Source: Roseimaritima sediminicola (GTDB lineage Bacteria > Planctomycetota > Planctomycetia > Pirellulales > Pirellulaceae). Taken from it: 64,000 bases of DNA. The translations under genes and the position numbers were made by a program. Below the pieces are notes generated by a model. The model had not been told where the DNA came from. It saw only the letters and a program-made list of their open reading frames with translations, and made no database searches. Location: the NCBI RefSeq assembly GCF_009618275.1, contig NZ_WIAD01000013.1:45852-109851 (forward strand). The letters run 5' to 3'. This document shows positions 28,593-38,066 of this stretch, in pieces. Numbering within the stretch: position 1 is the first letter of the stretch; each line of letters opens with the position of its first letter.

Positions 28593-30125
28593 ATGAAACG
28601 TCCGTTCCAGTTTTTTCTCCTGCTGGTCAGCTGTCTGGCCACGACGACGGCATCCGCCCAGTTTCAGGGAATGCGAAATCGAATACCCGGCGACGCCAAT
28701 ACGTTGGTATTGATCAATGCCGAAAAGGTTTTCGGCTCGGCGATCGCCGAGCGGCAGCGTTGGCAGGAACGCCGGCAGGCCGCTTACGAAGCGGGCATCA
28801 TGGCACTGCCGCCCGACGCCACGGAGGTGATTTTGGCGGGGCGTACCGACATTGAATTCGGCGAGCCGATTTGGGAGCTGGCGTTGATTCATTTCGCCAA
28901 GCAAGCCAACTTGGCTTCGGTGGCGACGCGGTTTGGCGGCACGATGGACGAGATTCGCGGTCGCTCCGCGGCGCGCTTGCCCAACGACCAATACATCGTG
29001 CAGATCACGCCCACCCTGCTGGGTTCCCATCGACCGGCGAACCGTCAAGACGTCAGCCGATGGCTGGCGTCCACCGACGTCATTTCCGCCGAGGACGGTT
29101 TGTCGCCCTATCTCTTCCAGGCCTTTAATTACGCCGCCAAGGTGGGCAGCCCGATTATTTTGGCCATGGACCTGCACGACGCGATCTCGCCGGCGATGAT
29201 TCAGCGAGGCCTCGGGCAATTCGAGTCGATTTCCGGTGCGAGCGTTTCGGTCGGCCAATTGACCGAAGTGCTCGAACAGGTTCAAGGCATCACGCTGGGG
29301 GTGACTTTGAAAGATCAAGCGGTCGGCGCGATCCGTGTGGATTTCGACCAGTCGCCGCAGATGCTGGCCGAGGTCGGCAAGCCCTTGCTGATCGAAATCC
29401 TGGAACACAACGGCGCCATGATCGAGGACATTCGCGACTGGCGTTCCGAGGTCACCGGCAACACGTTGATGTTGCGGGGCACGCTGTCGGAGACCGGGCT
29501 GCGCAAGATCATGAGTCTGCTGGAGTTGCCGCGTGAATTGGCCGATGCGATGCGCAGTGAAGCGGCTTCGGGATCGGATCCCGAGCAAACCGCCAAACTG
29601 ATGGCCAGCCAACAGTACTGGATTTCCATCAACACGCTGTTGGACGATTTGAGCAAGAAACCCAAGCGGGATCACGTGCAGAGTTTTGGCCAAGCGGCGA
29701 TGTGGTGCGATCGCTATGCCCGCAGGATCGACAACCTGCCCTTGTTAAACGTCGATGAGGAACTGGTGGACTATGGGGCATCGGTGGCTTCGGCACTGCG
29801 CGATGCGGAGCTGGCGATGAAGGGCGTGGGGATGCGGACCGGTGTGCGGACCGCCAACAACAACCCGGCCTCCGGCGGTTACTACGCGACGATGGGCGGG
29901 TACCGGTCCAATTATGTGGGTCCCGGTTACGGTCCCACCGGCGTGACCGTGGGAATCGGCCCGGGGCGGGCTTCGGTGCGTGAGAAGAGCCGCACCGATG
30001 CAGTGATCCGCCAGCAAGAGCGGACCGCGGGAGCGGCGTCGGTGCAGCAGATCTTCCAGCAGATCGAGCAGTCCCGCGCGGAGATACGCCGCAAGATGGT
30101 CAAAAAGTACGGTGCGGAGTTCTAG
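28593..30125 (+). CDS. Secreted protein of unknown function
   Basis: A 510-residue protein with signal peptide MKRPFQFFLLLVSCLATTTA and cleavage after ASA. I do not recognise a family. The body alternates amphipathic strands and helices (for example DANTLVLINAEKVFGS). The C-terminal 70 residues are Gly/Tyr-rich, then charged and helical. The leader carries two copies of TTTGTCTTCAGTCTCC in tandem (about 28528-28560). It is downstream of and colinear with the SHD1-like gene, with 110 nt between them. Reading frame, signal peptide and codon pattern make it a convincing gene. Confidence 0.75.
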   Translation: MKRPFQFFLLLVSCLATTTASAQFQGMRNRIPGDANTLVLINAEKVFGSAIAERQRWQERRQAAYEAGIMALPPDATEVILAGRTDIEFGEPIWELALIHFAKQANLASVATRFGGTMDEIRGRSAARLPNDQYIVQITPTLLGSHRPANRQDVSRWLASTDVISAEDGLSPYLFQAFNYAAKVGSPIILAMDLHDAISPAMIQRGLGQFESISGASVSVGQLTEVLEQVQGITLGVTLKDQAVGAIRVDFDQSPQMLAEVGKPLLIEILEHNGAMIEDIRDWRSEVTGNTLMLRGTLSETGLRKIMSLLELPRELADAMRSEAASGSDPEQTAKLMASQQYWISINTLLDDLSKKPKRDHVQSFGQAAMWCDRYARRIDNLPLLNVDEELVDYGASVASALRDAELAMKGVGMRTGVRTANNNPASGGYYATMGGYRSNYVGPGYGPTGVTVGIGPGRASVREKSRTDAVIRQQERTAGAASVQQIFQQIEQSRAEIRRKMVKKYGAEF

Positions 30126-30323
30126 CTTCTGTCTGAAAACCTAAGCCGAAGGCGGCGCGACGGCCTGTCGATTTGTTGAGCCGCTCAGACGACAATCCGT
30201 TCCCAGTTTTGGTGCGGCGCACTTCGCCGCTCACCGGGATGATGAGCACGCCGAGCGACGGACGCACGGCGAAGAAAGATCGCACCGCAACATGCGGAAT
30301 CGGAACTTGGAATCTGGGGGAGC

Positions 30324-32783
30324 TTACACATTGTCGCCTTCGGTGGATGTGCGAGCAGGGGCATCGCTCGCGTTCTTGCCCCAGCCCCAACCGCTGATCT
30401 CCGGCATGTCATCCCCATGCTGCCGCACGTATTGTTTGTGGTCGATCAACTTTTCATGCAGCTCTTGTTTGAAGTACGCCGCTCGGGCACCCAGCTGTGG
30501 CAGCCGATCGATGACGTCTCCGCAAAGATGAAAACGATCCAGTTGGTTCATGACCACCATGTCAAACGGCGTCGTCGTCGTGCCTTCTTCCTTGTAGCCG
30601 CGGACGTGCAAGTTGTGGTGGTTGGTGCGGCGATAGGTCAGCCGGTGGATCAGCCAGGGGTAGCCGTGGAAGGCAAAGATGATCGGTTTGTCCTTCGTGA
30701 ACAGGACGTCGAAGTCGTGATCGGACAGGCCATGAGGATGGGCGCTCTGCGGCTGCAGCTTCATCAGGTCGACGACGTTGATCACGCGGACCTTTAATTC
30801 GGGCAGGTGCGTGCGCAACAGATCGACCGCGGCCAGGGTTTCCAGCGTCGGGACGTCGCCACAGCAGGCCATCACCACGTCGGGTTCGGAGTCCCTGTCG
30901 TTGCTGGCCCATTCCCAGATCCCCAGACCGGCCGTGCAGTGCTTGATCGCCTGGTCCATCGTCAACCACTGCGGCGAGGGTTGTTTGCCGGCGATCACAA
31001 CGTTCACATAGTTGCGGCTCCGCAGGCAGTGCTCGGTCACCGACAACAAGCAGTTGGCATCCGGCGGTAGGTAGACGCGAATCACCTCGGGTTTTTTATT
31101 GACGACGTGGTCGATGAACCCGGGGTCTTGATGGCTCAAGCCGTTGTGGTCCTGTCGCCAGACGTGGGAGCTGAGGAAGTAGTTCAACGAAGCAATCGAA
31201 CGTCGCCAAGGAATGTGATTGCAGGTCTTGAGCCATTTGGCGTGCTGGTTGAACATCGAATCGATGATGTGAATGAAGGCTTCGTAACAAGAGAAGAAGC
31301 CGTGTCGACCGGTCAGCAGGTAACCCTCTAGCCAGCCCTGGCACTGATGCTCGCTGAGCACTTCCATGACGCGGCCATCGGGCGAGAGGTGGTCGTCGTC
31401 GGGATAGATTTCACCCATGTAGCAGCGGTTGGTGACCTCCAGTACATCCTGCCAGCGATTGGAATTATTTTCGTCGGGGCTGAACAGACGAAAGTTCTTG
31501 CTTTCTAAGTTGCGCCGCATCACGTCGCGCAGATACGTTCCCATCACGCGAGCCGATTCCGCGATGGTGACGCCGGGTTGCGGGACGTCGACCGCGTAGT
31601 TGCGGAAATCGGGCAGTCGTAGGTCGCGCAGCAGCACCCCGCCGTTGGCATGTGGATTGTCGCTCATCCGCCGCTGTCCGTCGGGTGCCAATTCGGCCAG
31701 TTCTTCGATCAAGCGGCCGGAGTCATCGAACAACTCCTCGGGCCGATAGCTCTTCATCCACTGTTCGAGAATCCGGATGTGTTCGACGTTGTCCATCTCG
31801 CCCATTGGCACTTGATGGCTGCGCCAGTAATCCTCGCACTTCTTGCCGTCGATCTCGGCCGGGCAGGTCCAGCCCTTGGGCGTGCGGAAGACGATCATTG
31901 GCCAGGTCGGACGCGTGACCGTTCCGCCCTCGCGAGCCTCCGCCCAGATCTGTTTGATTTCGGCGACCGCCGTATCGAGTACGGCGGCCAACTGTTGATG
32001 GACGGCCTTGGGGTCGTCGCCTTCGACGAAGTAGGGTTTGTATCCCATGCCCTCGAACAGACTGGTCAACTCGGTCTTGGGGATCCGAGCCAGGAAGCAG
32101 GGGTTGGCGATCTTGTAGCCGTTGAGGTGCAGGATCGGCAGGACGGCGCCGTCGCGTGCCGGGTTGAGGAACTTGTTGCCGTGCCAGCCCGTGGCCAAGG
32201 GGCCGGTTTCCGCTTCGCCGTCGCCCACGATGCAGGAGACGATCAGGTCGGGGTTGTCGAAGGCTGCGCCAAAGGCATGGCTGAGGGCGTAACCCAATTC
32301 GCCCCCTTCGTGGATGCTGCCGGGCGTCTCCGGCGCCACGTGGCTGGGAATCCCGCCGGGAAAGCTGAACTGTTTGAACAGCTTCTGCATGCCCTCGGTA
32401 TCCTGGCTGATATCCGGATAGATTTCGCTGTACGTGCCTTCCAGGTAGGCGTGGGCGACCAGCGAAGGACCGCCGTGGCCGGGACCGATGATGTAGATCA
32501 TGTTCAGGTCATCGCGTTTGATGACGCGATTGAGATGAACATACAACATGTTCAGGCCCGGCGAGGTGCCCCAGTGTCCCAGCAATCGCGGCTTGATGTG
32601 CTCGCGCCGCAGGGGTTGCTCCAACAACGGATTGTCCAGCAGATAGATCTGCCCGACCGACAGATAATTCGACGCCCGCCAATAGGCGTTCAGTTTGTGA
32701 AGCTGATCGGCTGACAGCGGCGATGTCCTAACGCTGCGATCTCGATGGCTGGAAGCTTGCCGGTCGCTGGTCCTATCGTCCAT
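30324..32783 (-). CDS. xfp: Phosphoketolase (xylulose-5-phosphate/fructose-6-phosphate)
   Basis: An 819-residue thiamine-diphosphate enzyme. The start at 32783 is fixed by AAAGGAG 8 nt before the ATG; the frame is open 27 codons further, into the upstream gene. Diagnostic segments include [29 protein letters not shown] and [19 protein letters not shown], the latter for ThDP/Mg binding. [17 protein letters not shown] lies further on. It cleaves xylulose 5-phosphate or fructose 6-phosphate with phosphate to acetyl phosphate and an aldose phosphate. No acetate kinase or phosphotransacetylase gene lies in the window. It is last of a three-gene minus-strand group, 35 nt behind the repeat protein gene. 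Confidence 0.95.
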   Translation of the reverse strand: MDDRTSDRQASSHRDRSVRTSPLSADQLHKLNAYWRASNYLSVGQIYLLDNPLLEQPLRREHIKPRLLGHWGTSPGLNMLYVHLNRVIKRDDLNMIYIIGPGHGGPSLVAHAYLEGTYSEIYPDISQDTEGMQKLFKQFSFPGGIPSHVAPETPGSIHEGGELGYALSHAFGAAFDNPDLIVSCIVGDGEAETGPLATGWHGNKFLNPARDGAVLPILHLNGYKIANPCFLARIPKTELTSLFEGMGYKPYFVEGDDPKAVHQQLAAVLDTAVAEIKQIWAEAREGGTVTRPTWPMIVFRTPKGWTCPAEIDGKKCEDYWRSHQVPMGEMDNVEHIRILEQWMKSYRPEELFDDSGRLIEELAELAPDGQRRMSDNPHANGGVLLRDLRLPDFRNYAVDVPQPGVTIAESARVMGTYLRDVMRRNLESKNFRLFSPDENNSNRWQDVLEVTNRCYMGEIYPDDDHLSPDGRVMEVLSEHQCQGWLEGYLLTGRHGFFSCYEAFIHIIDSMFNQHAKWLKTCNHIPWRRSIASLNYFLSSHVWRQDHNGLSHQDPGFIDHVVNKKPEVIRVYLPPDANCLLSVTEHCLRSRNYVNVVIAGKQPSPQWLTMDQAIKHCTAGLGIWEWASNDRDSEPDVVMACCGDVPTLETLAAVDLLRTHLPELKVRVINVVDLMKLQPQSAHPHGLSDHDFDVLFTKDKPIIFAFHGYPWLIHRLTYRRTNHHNLHVRGYKEEGTTTTPFDMVVMNQLDRFHLCGDVIDRLPQLGARAAYFKQELHEKLIDHKQYVRQHGDDMPEISGWGWGKNASDAPARTSTEGDNV

Positions 32784-32818
32784 TGATGAATCTCCTTTCG
32801 TTGTGACAGCGCCTAGAA

Positions 32819-34246
32819 CTATTCCGGCTGGCCTTGGGGATCTTCCAGCCGCACCATCAACCACTGCTGGGTGGTTCCGTCGGCAAAATGGACCAGCGCG
32901 GGGGCTGTGTCCTTGGTCAGATTAATAATGCCGGTCTCCATGATCGGGCGTGATTTACCTTCGACGTTCCAAGCCGAACGCTGCGACTGCTTGTCGACCA
33001 TGCCTTCGATCATCTGTGTCGTGTCGCCGGCAGTGTTGTTCAGCGTTCCGGCAATGACTCCCTGCTTGCTGATCGCCAACTGCAGGAACAGCGTCGGCTC
33101 GGGACCCGCCTGCTGGCCATCAGGTGTCAGGGCAAACACCCCCAGCGGCATCCACTCGGTTTGCTCGGCGGGCGCCTCCGGGGCGCTGGCGACGATGGCT
33201 TCGGCCTGTTGAGCGTACTGCTGTTCGGTGGCGACAACTTGATCGCCGTAATACACCGAGCCGCCCTGGTAATAGATGTTTTCGCCGTAGTTGTAGTAGA
33301 CCGGTTGGGACCAACCATAGTTGACCCAGCGGACGACTCCGCCCCAGGTGGCCCAGCGATACGGACGCGTGATCGCCCAGACGCCCCACGCCGGGTGATC
33401 CGACCAAAAATCACGAATCGGCGTGTCGTCGATCTGATCCCAGATTTCATCGCGACGTTCCTGTCGCATTTCTTGTCGTTCGCCGCGATTTTCGATCCGG
33501 TCGGGACGATTGTCGACCAGCGGGCGGTCCTGGCGGAGGTCCTGGCGGAGGTCCTGTCGAGCCTCGCGACGGTCTATGCGATCGGCGATTCGATCGGGAC
33601 GATTGTCTGCAATCGGGCGTTCGCCGATTCCGGGGCGTTCGCCGATCCCGGGACGTTCGCCGATCCCGGGACGTTCGGCCGGCAGCGTTTCGGCTCGGGG
33701 TCCGGAATCGCGAAGGAATTCTGCGGCCGCGCCGCCGGCGATACCGCCCGGCAGGTTGCCCCGTCCGGGCGCCGGCCGCGTACTCGGCCTGCCGGCACCG
33801 GAGGTGGGCAAGTCCAAGAAGTTGCGCAGCTCGCCGGAGCTGGGCCGGGTCCCGACGCTCGGTCGCGTGCCCGCACTGGGCCGGTTGCCGCTCGCCGGCC
33901 GGGTGCCGCCGCTGGGCTGGGTGCCGGTGGCAGGTCGGTTTCCAACGCTCGGCCGCGTGCCCACGCTCGGCCGTGTGCCCACGCTCGGCCGTGTGCCCAC
34001 ACTGGGCCGTGTGCCCACACTGGGACGGGTTCCCACATTGGGACGCGACACACTGGGACGGGCTCCCATGCTGGGCCGCGGATAACTGGGCCGGCTCATC
34101 GATGGCGTGCGGCCGACCGACGGCCGGCTGAAACCTCCCCCGCCGCCTCGAAAGCCGCCTCCGCCGCGACCGCCGCGAGCCAACACATCGGTCGACATCA
34201 GCAAGCCGATGCCGATTACCAGGATTATTCGCAGCATGTGATTCAT
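32819..34246 (-). CDS. Secreted Gly/Arg/Pro repeat protein of planctomycete type
   Basis: A 475-residue protein. Start at 34246 because of CCGGAG before the ATG and the signal peptide [20 protein letters not shown]. Then come a Gly-rich block, about a dozen six-residue repeats of the GTRPSV type, a second repeat set (GERPGI), and an Arg/Asp/Gln-rich charged region. A conserved-looking C-terminal domain follows, with [19 protein letters not shown] and [13 protein letters not shown]. Planctomycete genomes often label such proteins 'mu-protocadherin-like cell-surface protein'. A cell-surface role is inferred. Its place before xfp is probably organisational rather than functional. Confidence 0.78.
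   Translation of the reverse strand: MNHMLRIILVIGIGLLMSTDVLARGGRGGGGFRGGGGGFSRPSVGRTPSMSRPSYPRPSMGARPSVSRPNVGTRPSVGTRPSVGTRPSVGTRPSVGTRPSVGNRPATGTQPSGGTRPASGNRPSAGTRPSVGTRPSSGELRNFLDLPTSGAGRPSTRPAPGRGNLPGGIAGGAAAEFLRDSGPRAETLPAERPGIGERPGIGERPGIGERPIADNRPDRIADRIDRREARQDLRQDLRQDRPLVDNRPDRIENRGERQEMRQERRDEIWDQIDDTPIRDFWSDHPAWGVWAITRPYRWATWGGVVRWVNYGWSQPVYYNYGENIYYQGGSVYYGDQVVATEQQYAQQAEAIVASAPEAPAEQTEWMPLGVFALTPDGQQAGPEPTLFLQLAISKQGVIAGTLNNTAGDTTQMIEGMVDKQSQRSAWNVEGKSRPIMETGIINLTKDTAPALVHFADGTTQQWLMVRLEDPQGQPE
33838..34083. repeat. 18-bp in-frame tandem repeat array (GTRPSV units)
   Basis: Contiguous and diverging copies of an 18-bp unit, best preserved near 33950-34030 where GGCCGTGTGCCCACACTG-like units recur. 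A separate 18-bp array (GTTCGCCGATTCCGGGAC-like) lies near 33617-33680. Both keep frame. Near-identical adjacent units point to recent expansion. Confidence 0.8.
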
Positions 34247-34335
34247 CGTGTGGACTCCGGAGGTTGCATGGTTGGGAGTACGCAATGGGGTTTCTCTGTT
34301 TGTTCGTTTGGATGCTCGGACACCGCTTGCCGGAG

Positions 34336-35238
34336 TCACGGCTGGGTGTCCTGACGCCGGACGACGACTTCATCCACGTTCGGCAGCAGTTGTCCATCGG
34401 CCACACGATCGATGGACTGCCATGTGAAGGTGTTGTCGTCCACCGGGTCGATGATGTTCACCGAGGAGGCCGCGCTGCCGTCCGGTGCGGTGCCGGTGGT
34501 CTCGATGTACCAGGCGTTGTCCTGCTTGCGCCACACGCCTTGGCCAAACCCGCCCTCGGAATCAAACACCCAGGACCGAATTCGCTGCTGGCCGGGATCC
34601 CAACCGATGATTTGCATGCCCGCGAACTCGATCTGGTCATCGACGGCGATGGAAAACAGCCGGAGGATGAAATTGCGGTTCTTGGTCCATTGGCATCGCG
34701 TCCTCACCGTGGCCTGGTCATCGCTGTCGACCCAGGAGCCGATCATCCATTCCAGCGGGGCAAGGTGTTCGGCGTTGGAGGGAGCGATCGCGGGCGGCTC
34801 GTTTTCACTCACACGGTCCAACAACCATTTGCCGTCCCGCTTGATGTAGACCGCCGAGTACTGGGTTTCTTCCGGCGTTGATTCGGGACGCTTGAGAACT
34901 GCGGTGCCCTTTTCGACGGCGACGTTGGGCGAGACGAATTGGACGGATTCGGTCGTCGCCGCCAGTTGCACGCCCTTGTCGGCCGCGAAGAGGTCCGAGA
35001 ACCGTTTTTCGATCGCTTCGCGTCCGGCCACTTCGTTCCCGCTGAGCGGATCCAGATAGACCGCTTCGGGCGACCACAGGGCGGCCACGGCGGCGGCGTC
35101 GTGTTGGTTATAAGCCGCCACGTAGGTTTCGACCGCTTCGCGAATCGCCGCTTCGTCGCCCGCTTCATCTGCCCGGACGGCAGACATCGACAGCGTCCCC
35201 CAGGCCACGATCGCTAAGGAGGTAATCGCTGATTTCAT
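34336..35238 (-). CDS. Secreted SnoaL/DUF4440-like protein
   Basis: A 300-residue protein from the ATG at 35238, preceded by GAGGA and opening the signal peptide MKSAITSLAIVAWGTLSMSA. Residues about 25-155 (AAIREAVETYVAAYNQHDAA through KRDGKWLLDRVSE) are a SnoaL-like/DUF4440 NTF2-fold domain. The second half, about 165-295, begins LEWMIGSWVDSDDQATV and resembles a second small beta-barrel domain. The NTF2 fold is used by isomerases, hydrolases and binding proteins alike. It is first in the group with the repeat protein and phosphoketolase genes, 89 nt from the next. Confidence 0.8.
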   Translation of the reverse strand: MKSAITSLAIVAWGTLSMSAVRADEAGDEAAIREAVETYVAAYNQHDAAAVAALWSPEAVYLDPLSGNEVAGREAIEKRFSDLFAADKGVQLAATTESVQFVSPNVAVEKGTAVLKRPESTPEETQYSAVYIKRDGKWLLDRVSENEPPAIAPSNAEHLAPLEWMIGSWVDSDDQATVRTRCQWTKNRNFILRLFSIAVDDQIEFAGMQIIGWDPGQQRIRSWVFDSEGGFGQGVWRKQDNAWYIETTGTAPDGSAASSVNIIDPVDDNTFTWQSIDRVADGQLLPNVDEVVVRRQDTQP

Positions 35239-35401
35239 ATGGTTCAATCCTCGCGGGAACGAAAAGTTTTGCGTTTCATTTGGCATGTTGGCCTGTCTAG
35301 GTTGGCCATACCCCGGGCCGAGACAAACCTGGCAGGTCCGTATTTTAAGTTCCCAGGCCATGCATTACAGCGGCGCATGTGACATACGTCCCCTTAATCT
35401 T

Positions 35402-36640
35402 CTAGCTGGCGGGGCTTTTGTTGATGGCATTGATCCAATCGGCCGGATCGGAGCGTTTGGTGAACAAGCGATAGGGTAAATCGACCGCGCGAGCGATGTC
35501 TTCGGCGGCCTTCACCTGCTTCTTGGGAAACAGCAACAGCCATTCGTGGCAGGTTTGCCGGCGAAAGGCGGCCAGACGCCGCGTTTTCTCTGCCAGGTAT
35601 TCAGGGGTCCAGAAACCCACGACTTCGACGTGAATCACGCGGCCGTCGCGGTGGCGAAGAGCAAAGTCGGGCGTCATGACGGTTTGCCCGCAGGCGATCA
35701 ATTCGGTCTCGCGTTCCAGCGTCCAATCGGCGACGGGCCGTGCGTCCCAGACGGCTTGGACTTCGCGCTCCAGGTCGGAATCAAAGCCCGTCTCCGCTGC
35801 CGCGCCCGGCTGGAGGCCATCGCGATCACTGATCGCCAGCGTAAAGCGGCGGCCGCCCGGGCCCACCAGATCCGCCGCCAACGTCCAATCGCGGCAGTGC
35901 AGCAGCGAAGCGAGCAGCTTGGCGAATCCCACGCCGTATCGCGTCGTCGTCCGCAGGACCGACCCCGGGCCATCGAACCGGAAACGGTATCCGCGTCGCG
36001 GCCCTTCGATTCGATCGATGTGATGCATCAGTCGAGCCAGTTTGGCGTGGGCGATGATGGTGCGAAAATCGGCAAAGGCGGTGACCCGAATCTGGCTGGC
36101 GCGATACAGAGCGGCTTGTGTTTGCGCGACGTTGTAGCGAGCCAGCACGTCGCCCGCGCCCAGTGTCTCGCGGAACGATTCCAACCTTTGCAATTCGATC
36201 ACGTCGGAAAACAACTCCGCTTCGATCTCCTCCCACGGCATGCCCAGTTGTTTGCTGATCTCCTGCCGGGCTGCGCCCAGTTCGTGTTCGAAGATGCCTT
36301 CTCGCGTCGAGACGATGGGGTGCAGCGGAGCCGCAGCGGTGAAGAAGCGCCGCCGCAAAGAGGCGGCCGCCTGGCCTGGGTTCTTGAATTGCGAAGCGTC
36401 GTCCAGCAGTTTGCAGAACGCGGCGATGCGTCGCGGCGGACAGCCCGGCAATCTTTCCAGCCGCTCGGCGACGGCGGCGTGCAGGTCCTGCCTGCGCGAC
36501 CCCGTCCCCTGGCGATAGAGGGTTACGCAGTCGGCGAGGGCCGCTTGATAGGCTCGGTCGCGGGAGCGCAGCAGACGATCCGGACGCGCCGTCATGGTGG
36601 CAAAGTCGTAAGCGATGATCGCGTGTTCGCTGCGCAGCAT
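35402..36640 (-). CDS. DUF790 (Bax1-like) nuclease
   Basis: A 412-residue protein from the ATG at 36640, four nt behind the helicase stop. An upstream ATG (36727) would add a 29-residue Ala/Thr-rich extension overlapping the helicase gene and is less likely. TPDFALRHRDG then HVEVVGFWTPEYLAEKTRRL is the hallmark of DUF790, a PD-(D/E)xK-type nuclease known in archaea as Bax1. There it binds XPB helicase and cuts damaged or branched DNA. The preceding gene here is an XPB-like helicase, so a helicase-nuclease complex is a sound inference. Confidence 0.85.
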   Translation of the reverse strand: MLRSEHAIIAYDFATMTARPDRLLRSRDRAYQAALADCVTLYRQGTGSRRQDLHAAVAERLERLPGCPPRRIAAFCKLLDDASQFKNPGQAAASLRRRFFTAAAPLHPIVSTREGIFEHELGAARQEISKQLGMPWEEIEAELFSDVIELQRLESFRETLGAGDVLARYNVAQTQAALYRASQIRVTAFADFRTIIAHAKLARLMHHIDRIEGPRRGYRFRFDGPGSVLRTTTRYGVGFAKLLASLLHCRDWTLAADLVGPGGRRFTLAISDRDGLQPGAAAETGFDSDLEREVQAVWDARPVADWTLERETELIACGQTVMTPDFALRHRDGRVIHVEVVGFWTPEYLAEKTRRLAAFRRQTCHEWLLLFPKKQVKAAEDIARAVDLPYRLFTKRSDPADWINAINKSPAS

Positions 36641-36644
36641 GACC

Positions 36645-38066
36645 TTAGGATGGTTTGCGGTAGGCGTCGTTGCGACGGCGGGCGCGGCTGCGTTCGACTT
36701 CGCTGGTCCCTTCGACGACGACTTCATAGAAGGTGGCGTCCGCGTCGTTGCTCTTTCGCAGCACTCGGCCCAGCCGCTGGATCGCTTGTCGGCCGCTGGA
36801 CAGCCCGCCCAGGACGATCGCCGTTTTCACCTCGGGCAGATCGACGCCTTCATCGAGGACACGGTTGGCGACCAAGACCGGGTAGCGGCCGGCGGCAAAG
36901 CCTTCCAGGTATTCCCGTCGTTCTTTCTTGGCGCAGTGCGACAGCAGGCAGGGCACCATGAACCGCAGCGAGACTTTGCGGGCCATCACATTGGAGCCGG
37001 TGAACACGATCACTGGGGCGTCGGCATGCAGACGAAACAGGTCCTCCAGCACGCGTAGTTTGCCTTCGGCGTGCTCTTCGATTTTGCGTTTGGCACGAAA
37101 GGCTTGGACCGCGGCCCGTGCCTCGGTGGCTCGCTCGGGATCCTCGCTCGCGGCGGCGACCAATTTGTGAACGTCTTCCCAGCGGAAGGATTCGTCGATC
37201 TGCCGCTGGTCGTAAACAAAGTTCTGCACCACGGCGGACAGTTGGCGGTAGCTTCGCTCTTCGGCCTCGGTCAACTTGACGGCGATTCGGCGGACCGTGT
37301 AATCGGCCAGGGTGCGACCGGCGGCCTCTTGGATCGTTTGGTGATGCAGGACGGGACCGACGCATTGTTCCAGCACCGCAAGTCGCTCGGGCGAACTCGG
37401 CAGCGTCGCCGTCAGCCCCAGCCGCGTGGTCGCGATCGACATCCGAGCGGCGTCCGATCGCCAAGACCCCGACAGATGGTGGACTTCGTCGAACACGATC
37501 ATCGAGAACCGATTGCCGATGCGAGGCATGTGGATGGCGGCTGAATCATACGTGGTCACGCTGATCGGGCTGACCCGGTAAACACCGTCCCCGATCAGAC
37601 CGGCATCGAGGCCGGTGGCCTGGCGGATTTTCTCGTGCCACTGGTACATCAAGTCTCGCACCGGGACGACGACCAAAACGCTGTCGGCGTGCCGCAGGAT
37701 CAATTCGATCGCGATCACGGTTTTGCCCGTTCCCGTTGGCAAGACCAACAACCCGCGGCGGTCGCCCGCTTCGAAATCGGCCACCGCCCGGCGCTGGTCG
37801 TCGCGCAGCCGAATGGTTCGGCGGTCAGAGAACGACGCCGACAAGGGCCGCTTCCGCGGTGGTTCTACCTGCCACCGGATCGTGTCGCCACCGGGCAGCT
37901 CCGGAGCCAGCCGCCGCGACACCTCGCCGAACCACATGGCGTCGCAGCGAAAGCCGCCGTCGCGGGGATCGAAGCGAATCGGCAGCCCGCCCAGTCGCTC
38001 GACGAGCAGCGATCGCGAAAACCCCGCCAAGCGGAGCGTGCCTGCTTGAAATTCAACGATGGGCAT
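36645..38066 (-). CDS. XPB-like superfamily 2 DNA helicase
   Basis: A 473-residue protein; the ATG at 38066 lies inside the end of the upstream propeller gene (14-nt overlap). Motifs: LRDDQRRAV (Q/0), LPTGTGKTV (Walker A), FDEVHHLSG (DEVH box, as in XPB/ERCC3), LTATLPSS (III), VIVFTGSNVMA, and QAIQRLGRVLRKSN (VI). N-terminal about 100 residues form a damage-recognition-like domain. Archaeal XPB unwinds damaged DNA together with Bax1 and no TFIIH. Bacterial homologues exist but are little studied. A repair role is inferred from motifs and the adjacent DUF790 gene. Confidence 0.85.
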   Translation of the reverse strand: MPIVEFQAGTLRLAGFSRSLLVERLGGLPIRFDPRDGGFRCDAMWFGEVSRRLAPELPGGDTIRWQVEPPRKRPLSASFSDRRTIRLRDDQRRAVADFEAGDRRGLLVLPTGTGKTVIAIELILRHADSVLVVVPVRDLMYQWHEKIRQATGLDAGLIGDGVYRVSPISVTTYDSAAIHMPRIGNRFSMIVFDEVHHLSGSWRSDAARMSIATTRLGLTATLPSSPERLAVLEQCVGPVLHHQTIQEAAGRTLADYTVRRIAVKLTEAEERSYRQLSAVVQNFVYDQRQIDESFRWEDVHKLVAAASEDPERATEARAAVQAFRAKRKIEEHAEGKLRVLEDLFRLHADAPVIVFTGSNVMARKVSLRFMVPCLLSHCAKKERREYLEGFAAGRYPVLVANRVLDEGVDLPEVKTAIVLGGLSSGRQAIQRLGRVLRKSNDADATFYEVVVEGTSEVERSRARRRNDAYRKPS

